Source of the DNA: Desulfurococcales archaeon
Lineage (GTDB): Archaea; Thermoproteota; Thermoprotei_A; Sulfolobales; Desulfurococcaceae
Assembly (NCBI GenBank): GCA_015522345.1
Contig: WAML01000241.1
Coordinates: 1 to 18,391, forward strand
Reading direction: 5' to 3'
Length of the DNA stretch: 18,391 bases
Shown here: positions 14,586-18,391 of the stretch, in pieces
How the letters are laid out: every line of letters begins with the position of its first letter
Position numbering within the stretch: the stretch's first letter is position 1
Notes under the pieces: generated by a model
Seen by the model: the letters and a program-made list of their open reading frames with translations, nothing else
Told to the model about the DNA's origin: nothing
The model's database searches: none
Position numbers and translations under genes: made by a program

Positions 14586-15266
14586 ATGAATAACATAGTG
14601 TGTGCTTTCGATTTTGATGGTACTTTAGCGGATACCTATTCTTGTCTAAGGGAATTTTATATAGAATTAATTAAAGAGTATAAGACGCACCGTATAGATG
14701 ATCTAGTCAATATATTGTTGTACTACGAAGATCTCTACGATGCTTGTCGTATACCACACGATTTTTGGTGGCCAAAGTTATTCTCTATGCTAGGTCTGGA
14801 AGTTAATGTAAAATTATTAATACAGAAGTTCTGGGAATATAGGATTAATCATACACGCTTATTTGATGATATAATAGCGCTTGATGAACTCAGTAATAAA
14901 TGTAGATTAGTAATCCTCTGTTATAGAGACGAAGTTTCTGGGCTAAAGATTAAGCGTATTAAACGATCTGGTTTAGATAAGTATTTTGAAAAAACATACA
15001 TTATAGGGGATAATGTTAAGGATCATAGTGAAGCAATTAATGATATAATCAAGTCTTTTAATGTAGTTCCTAGAAGAATATTTATTATTGATGACAAGCC
15101 AGAGCCATTAATGTTTGCAAAGATCTCTTTTCCAGAAATTAATACTGTAAACATTATTAGATACAGGGGCATTCCTTGGATGCATCCCTTCAAACCTGAT
15201 TATCGTATTAGTAATTTAAGTGAATTAATACATATAGTAGCAGGGAGCCTAGATAATAAAGGGTAG
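14586..15266 (+). CDS. HAD-superfamily hydrolase (phosphatase-like)
   Basis: HAD enzymes hydrolyse phosphoesters through an aspartyl-phosphate. The motif I FDFDGTLADT gives nucleophile Asp9 and acid/base Asp11; a helical cap follows (about 18-95), and motif IV is IFIIDDKPEP with Asp169 and Asp170 for magnesium. Motif II normally ends in Ser or Thr after a hydrophobic strand; here the strand LVIL is followed by Cys112 (LCYRDE), a departure that could alter phosphate binding. The 226-aa length fits a phosphoglycolate-phosphatase-like protein, but the substrate is unknown. ATG 14586 lies 8 nt after AGGTGATC. The COG2521 methyltransferase starts 9 nt after the stop, so the two are surely co-transcribed. 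Confidence 0.85.
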   Translation: MNNIVCAFDFDGTLADTYSCLREFYIELIKEYKTHRIDDLVNILLYYEDLYDACRIPHDFWWPKLFSMLGLEVNVKLLIQKFWEYRINHTRLFDDIIALDELSNKCRLVILCYRDEVSGLKIKRIKRSGLDKYFEKTYIIGDNVKDHSEAINDIIKSFNVVPRRIFIIDDKPEPLMFAKISFPEINTVNIIRYRGIPWMHPFKPDYRISNLSELIHIVAGSLDNKG

Positions 15267-15275
15267 TCATATATC

Positions 15276-16163
15276 ATGGAAGATCTGAAGTATGTTAATT
15301 ACCAGTACATAGATCTGCCTAGGCTGACTACATGGGTTCTTCAAGATATAATTACTGCTTATGAGAAGAGGTTAAGTAGTATAAGGATAACTCTCGATCT
15401 TGGGATTACTAAAGAGAATGTGTATATGAGTGGAGAATATGTAGTGATTCGAGGTATTGAAATCCCTATAAATTATCTCAAAGAAGTCATTACTAGAAGT
15501 GATAGAGTCTATGAAGTTACAGAATCAGGTAAATTGGTTGAAGTCATCATAAGGGATAAAGGTATTTACAAGTTAAAACCTATAGGCAAAGACGTGGCCC
15601 CGACTCTTGAAATAAATGGTATACACATGCATAGAATTGTTGGTATTACTCCTTGGCTAGATAGCTTAAACAAAGTGAAACGCGCTCGTATTAGAAGAAA
15701 CTCTAGAGTCTTAGATACGTGTATGGGGTTAGGATACACTGCTATCCATAGCTTACTTCGTGGAGCTAGTCAAGTTATTACTGTTGAAATAGACCCCAAT
15801 GTAATAGAGATTACAAGACATAATCCTTGGAGTAAGTACCTAGAATCTAATAGAATAGATATAATATATGGTGACATTACTAAAGTCATTAATTATTTCG
15901 GTGAAAACTATTTTGACAGAATAATACATGATCCACCGAGAATTACGAGTAGGTATGGAGAGCTATATAGTCTAGAATTTTATAAGCAATTATATAGGGT
16001 ACTTAGGCCAGGCGGCATCCTCTATCACTATACAGGAGAGCCTGGTATACATAGTGGTATGAGTATTGTTAAAGGAATTGGTGACCGGCTTAGAAAAGCG
16101 GGATTTATTGTAAAATACTATAATGATGTTCAAGGATATGTAGCTTTTAAACCTAGATACTAA
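15276..16163 (+). CDS. COG2521-type SAM-dependent methyltransferase
   Basis: A Rossmann-fold class I methyltransferase of the archaeal group annotated as COG2521. The SAM-binding motif I is VLDTCMGLGYTAI (145-157), the acidic loop VEIDPN (170-175), GD at 199-200, and the catalytic-site motif HDPPR (218-222), the DPP(Y)-type sequence typical of N-methylating enzymes; GGILYHYTGEPG follows. Residues 1-125 form an N-terminal domain with ITLDLGITKENVYM and a lysine-rich strand set, which probably recognises the substrate. The 295-aa length is normal for this group. Substrate not known; RNA or protein methylation is plausible. It follows the HAD gene by 9 nt, with only a weak GGGTAG ribosome-binding site at the HAD stop. 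Confidence 0.88.
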   Translation: MEDLKYVNYQYIDLPRLTTWVLQDIITAYEKRLSSIRITLDLGITKENVYMSGEYVVIRGIEIPINYLKEVITRSDRVYEVTESGKLVEVIIRDKGIYKLKPIGKDVAPTLEINGIHMHRIVGITPWLDSLNKVKRARIRRNSRVLDTCMGLGYTAIHSLLRGASQVITVEIDPNVIEITRHNPWSKYLESNRIDIIYGDITKVINYFGENYFDRIIHDPPRITSRYGELYSLEFYKQLYRVLRPGGILYHYTGEPGIHSGMSIVKGIGDRLRKAGFIVKYYNDVQGYVAFKPRY

Positions 16164-16169
16164 ATATTA

Positions 16170-16514
16170 CTAGAATAGCCTCCTTTGGCCTCCCATGCTA
16201 TATTTTTTCTCTTTCTTTAATTCTTCTCTAAGATGTTCAGCTAAGTTATAGCATCCTTCTCCATGTTCTAAATACCTGTGTTCAACTAGATAAGCTATTG
16301 CTTTCGATATTTCTCTTTCAATAATTATGTCGTCGAGTTCGGGTACTAGTTCAGGGTCCTTTAGAGATTTTACTTGTTCACGTAATTCTATTATAGCTAC
16401 TAATTCTCCTACGCTAATATACTTCATGAAGTAGTTCATGATAAGCCTATGTAGCTTAGGCAGTTTATTTATATCTTCTAAACGCGGTAGCTTTCGGTCA
16501 ATTTCCATAGCCAT
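16170..16514 (-). CDS. small conserved-looking protein, function unknown
   Basis: I do not recognise this 114-aa, mostly helical and charged protein. Two helical stretches (IMNYFMKYISVGELVAIIELREQVKSL and KAIAYLVEHRYLEHGEGCYNLAEHL) give a winged-helix-like rhythm, with a basic tail ending GGQRRLF. ATG 16514 has AGAGGT 9 nt upstream; ATG 16508 (two residues shorter) has AGAGG 7 nt upstream, so either start is possible. It begins 13 nt after the stop of the FeS glycosylase-like gene and ends 6 nt before the convergent methyltransferase. Tight spacing behind the FeS gene suggests a shared transcript and possibly a shared task. Confidence 0.65.
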   Translation of the reverse strand: MAMEIDRKLPRLEDINKLPKLHRLIMNYFMKYISVGELVAIIELREQVKSLKDPELVPELDDIIIEREISKAIAYLVEHRYLEHGEGCYNLAEHLREELKKEKKYSMGGQRRLF

Positions 16515-16527
16515 TCCTCTTTAACCT

Positions 16528-17493
16528 CTAGTAGTACCATGTAGTATAATAGTTATGTTCTTTAACTAGATACTCTCTATCTCTATATGCTCTACAGAAT
16601 TTTTTAAATAAACATTTATCGCACTGAGGTTCCTCATCTCTCAGACATATCTTCCTCCCCATAATCCAGAGGAAGTCATCGAGGACTCCTATGTCTATAT
16701 GGTATTTAACTGATATAGTCTTGTACGCTCTTCTAACAAAGAGTCTTATAAGCATATCGTCATCTCTGGTAACTGGTTTGAACGCCTTTATATATTTCCA
16801 CAACCTACCTTTTACATTAATTAACCCGGTGCGTAAAGCTATTCTAGTTAAATGATTATCTACAGGTATTTCTAGAGACCACGGATCTTTTGGATTAAGT
16901 ATTCTTCTTCCAATAAGGAATTTTATTAATAGGAAAGACTTCTTTTCAACAGGGTCTTCGTAAGCCCTAAATATTCTAAGTAGATCAAGTAGTCCTGGTT
17001 GAGTATCTACGCCCCTGATTAAGTTACTACTTTTAGTAATTAATTCAAGTGCTCTACCATTAAATAACTTAGTAATCTTAATCCCTAAGTCTTTCAAGAG
17101 ATATACACGTACTTCAGGATCGGGGACTCTCGCTCTACCTATACTGAATATTTTATTGAATTTATCTACTGTTAAACTAGCTAAATGCCTAGGGTCGAAG
17201 AATTCTCTATTATAGTCATAGACTTTCTTACCTAGTCTATAGAGTAGGTCTGCTCCATGATAGCATCCATCCTCAAGGCATGCTTCATAGGGTTTGCCGG
17301 GCCTACTCAATCTATGGTCTAATGCTACTAGTACTAAGAAGTATCTAACTACATCTTCTTTGTTGTCTCTTTCTGGAGGATAGTATCGTTTATCGAATAA
17401 ATCGAGTTTAGGGATTTCATTAAATTTGTTTTTAATTACTTCACCTATTTTATCTACAATATCTTGATTTATAGCTATGTATTCAAGGTACAT
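16528..17493 (-). CDS. endonuclease III-superfamily iron-sulfur protein (HhH-GPD/glycosylase-like)
   Basis: The C-terminus of this 321-aa protein has four cysteines, Cys283-x7-Cys291-x2-Cys294-x5-Cys300, nearly the 4Fe-4S pattern of endonuclease III and MutY (x6, x2, x5). Before it, PVDNHLTRIALRTGL (210-224) parallels the VDTHVxRxxxRLGL block of that family, putting Asp212 at the catalytic aspartate. The hairpin that normally reads LPGVGRKTA is replaced by EDPVEKKSF (179-187), with Lys184/185 near the usual lysine. Residues 40-170 do not look like a standard glycosylase N-terminus; their layout (LDHRLSRPGKPYEACLEDG, FFDPRHLASLTVDKFNKIF) recalls queuosine-salvage nucleosidase proteins, which share the glycosylase fold. 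It may be a base or nucleoside glycosylase with unknown substrate. ATG 17493 is probably leaderless. Confidence 0.65.
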   Translation of the reverse strand: MYLEYIAINQDIVDKIGEVIKNKFNEIPKLDLFDKRYYPPERDNKEDVVRYFLVLVALDHRLSRPGKPYEACLEDGCYHGADLLYRLGKKVYDYNREFFDPRHLASLTVDKFNKIFSIGRARVPDPEVRVYLLKDLGIKITKLFNGRALELITKSSNLIRGVDTQPGLLDLLRIFRAYEDPVEKKSFLLIKFLIGRRILNPKDPWSLEIPVDNHLTRIALRTGLINVKGRLWKYIKAFKPVTRDDDMLIRLFVRRAYKTISVKYHIDIGVLDDFLWIMGRKICLRDEEPQCDKCLFKKFCRAYRDREYLVKEHNYYTTWYY

Positions 17494-17571
17494 TTATATT
17501 CCCTGTATCTAGTGTTTAAGTTTTAATAGATAAATTCTTGTTTAACTTAGAATGTAAAGGTAGTTTGTAAA

Positions 17572-18033
17572 ATGGTGAAGGATAAACTAGTGTTTTTAAG
17601 AGGATACTATAGACTTGGGAGTATTAAAGCTGATAAACTAGTTATTGTAGGAGGTATCGAGTCTACTAAGAAGATTATTGCAAATACTATTTTTGTACGA
17701 GGATACATTAAAGCTAGGTATATTAAATCTAGGCTATTCTTCTTAGTTAACACAAGTTACTCTTCTATACTAGATATCAGAAGCTCTATAGTTAGAATTA
17801 TCCGTAGAAATGGAAGAACTTCTATCTATAGTTTAGCAGCAGATAAAGTCTATCTAGAGTATACGCATGTGCGTGAGCTCAATGTTAGGAGGGCGTATCT
17901 TAGTGAAAATACTTTTATAGAGTACATAGTGTTTCCAGGCGAACTACTGGTTTTCTTGAGCCCTTATGTAGTATTTAAAATTAATCCAAGCAACTTATTC
18001 AATAAAATAGTGTTCAAGTACAGTATTTTCTAA
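17572..18033 (+). CDS. bactofilin-like beta-helix protein
   Basis: The 153-aa protein is made of short strands with recurring I-x-A and G-x-I steps: GSIKADKLVIVGGIESTKKI, IANTIFVRGYIKARYIKSR, then SSILDIRSSIVRII and DKVYLEYTHVRELNV. That regular alternation is the signature of the right-handed beta-helix of bactofilins (polymer-forming cytoskeletal proteins), for which archaeal members exist. There is no signal peptide or membrane helix, so it would be cytoplasmic. ATG 17572 has AGGTAG at 17558-17563. It shares a 78-nt divergent promoter region with the FeS glycosylase-like gene and its 3' end overlaps a small convergent gene by 20 nt. Family membership is inferred from the repeat rhythm. Confidence 0.6.
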   Translation: MVKDKLVFLRGYYRLGSIKADKLVIVGGIESTKKIIANTIFVRGYIKARYIKSRLFFLVNTSYSSILDIRSSIVRIIRRNGRTSIYSLAADKVYLEYTHVRELNVRRAYLSENTFIEYIVFPGELLVFLSPYVVFKINPSNLFNKIVFKYSIF

Positions 18034-18202
18034 GTATCATTCTTGCAGCTACTATATGTTCTCTTAGATCAATTAATGATACGTATATTTGATAGTAGGT
18101 ACCTCCTCGCTCCATTACTCTACTATACAGTTTACTAATTTTATCTACTAGGTCAATACTATACTCTAGTTCTTCTATAGCTTCACTACACCAGTTTTCC
18201 AT
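18014..18202 (-). CDS. small helical protein, function unknown
   Basis: A 62-aa frame with helical, charged composition (CSEAIEELEYSIDLVDKISK and DLREHIVAARMILRKY) that looks like a real product, possibly a small HEPN-type or four-helix protein, though I recognise no family. It overlaps the 3' end of the bactofilin-like gene by 20 nt, tail to tail. ATG 18202 has an AAAGGGGGT ribosome-binding-like sequence about 10 nt upstream, and AAATATATAT (18246-18255, minus strand) sits at TATA distance from a start near 18224. These support a gene of its own. Confidence 0.55.
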   Translation of the reverse strand: MENWCSEAIEELEYSIDLVDKISKLYSRVMERGGTYYQIYVSLIDLREHIVAARMILRKYCT

Positions 18203-18230
18203 ATGGATTCTATACCCCCTTTACACTATT

Positions 18231-18240
18231 CCCCCGGGGG
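18231..18240. repeat. CCCCCGGGGG perfect palindrome
   Basis: A 10-bp G/C-only palindrome, extended by one more G at 18241, lies between the TATA-like box (18246-18255) and the presumed transcript start (near 18224) of the small gene 18014-18202. It is very unlike the surrounding AT-rich sequence and could be a binding site or a structural element. Confidence 0.5.
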
Positions 18241-18245
18241 GAAGG

Positions 18246-18255
18246 ATATATATTT
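18246..18255 (-). promoter_or_regulatory. TATA-box candidate of the small gene 18014-18202
   Basis: Minus-strand AAATATATAT is centred near 18250, about 26 nt ahead of 18224, which leaves a 22-nt leader containing AAAGGGGGT before ATG 18202. Confidence 0.45.
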
Positions 18256-18372
18256 GGGCCTCCCCCAGCCTACTTCCCTTCCAGGTTTCTGGCTCCCCCC
18301 ATATACTTATTTAAGCTCATACATAAAGTTATTTAATAGTAAAGACTGTGTAGAGGGGGGAAACATTTAAAT

Positions 18373-18391
18373 CTGTCTCTTATACACATCT
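18373..18391. other. Nextera/Tn5 adapter remnant (not genomic)
   Basis: The contig ends in CTGTCTCTTATACACATCT, the 19-base mosaic end/adapter used in transposase-based library preparation. It is an exact match in the position where reads run into adapter, so these bases are a sequencing artefact and should be trimmed. The genome sequence therefore stops at or before 18372. Confidence 0.96.

Noticed and set aside
18255..18300. Possible SRP RNA helix 8 on the minus strand (GGAA loop with GGAAGGGAAGTAG, similar to the GGAAGGAAGCAG motif)
   Set aside because: Archaeal SRP RNA is about 300 nt and GC-rich throughout; only about 70 nt here is GC-rich, the AGCAG is AGTAG, and no helices 2-6 can be found. 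Kept only as a GC-rich island.

Overview
The window looks like a contig from an AT-rich hyperthermophilic archaeon of the Thermoproteota (Crenarchaeota), most likely a Desulfurococcales-type lineage. This rests on archaeal-only families (Hjc resolvase, DUF763, COG2521 methyltransferase, PhoH-KH ATPase), archaeal versions of Elp3, deoxyhypusine synthase and PCNA, archaeal TATA boxes about 26 nt ahead of starts, GGTG/GAGG ribosome-binding sites, frequent GTG/TTG starts, and two box C/D sRNAs. No rRNA, tRNA, CRISPR array, insertion sequence or viral gene is visible. The last 19 bases are a Nextera/Tn5 adapter, so the right edge is a contig end and not genome.

Layout. (1) 1-2506: Elp3 (tRNA wobble uridine modification) and deoxyhypusine synthase (aIF5A modification), convergent, with stops overlapping by 7 bp. 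(2) 2758-6139, all plus: a stand-alone Mrr-like PD-(D/E)XK nuclease, the PCNA sliding clamp, a nucleotidyltransferase-fold protein that seems to have lost its active site, and a PhoH-type ATPase with KH RNA-binding motifs. (3) 6142-8271, all minus: Hjc Holliday junction resolvase, a short DUF3311-like membrane subunit and a sodium/solute symporter, tightly packed. (4) 8355-10644, plus: a stomatin (SPFH) and its membrane protease partner NfeD. (5) 10661-11311, minus: an unknown membrane protein. (6) 11429-11603, minus: two tandem box C/D sRNA genes, each behind its own TATA-like box; the upstream one carries two guide-like stretches that both match one conserved 23S rRNA segment. (7) 11679-16163, plus: DUF763, an unusual CARDB-type beta-sandwich protein without signal peptide, a small SWIM zinc-finger protein with the Shu2/SWS1-type signature, a HAD-family hydrolase and a COG2521 methyltransferase. 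(8) 16170-17493, minus: an endonuclease III-superfamily iron-sulfur protein followed by a small unknown protein. (9) 17572-18202: a bactofilin-like beta-helix protein, and a small helical protein overlapping it tail to tail. (10) 18203-18391: GC-rich patches in AT-rich surroundings, then the adapter.

Themes: translation fidelity and RNA modification (Elp3, DHS, C/D sRNAs), DNA replication and repair (PCNA, Hjc, the FeS glycosylase-like protein, the SWIM protein, the Mrr-like nuclease) and membrane quality control (stomatin/NfeD). The least described parts are the degenerate nucleotidyltransferase in the PCNA group, the glycosylase-like FeS protein with its small partner, the CARDB-SWIM pair, and the dual-guide sRNA. 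Three start positions are set here by ribosome-binding sites rather than by the longest reading frame (PhoH at 4991, symporter at 7623, DUF3311 at 7813).
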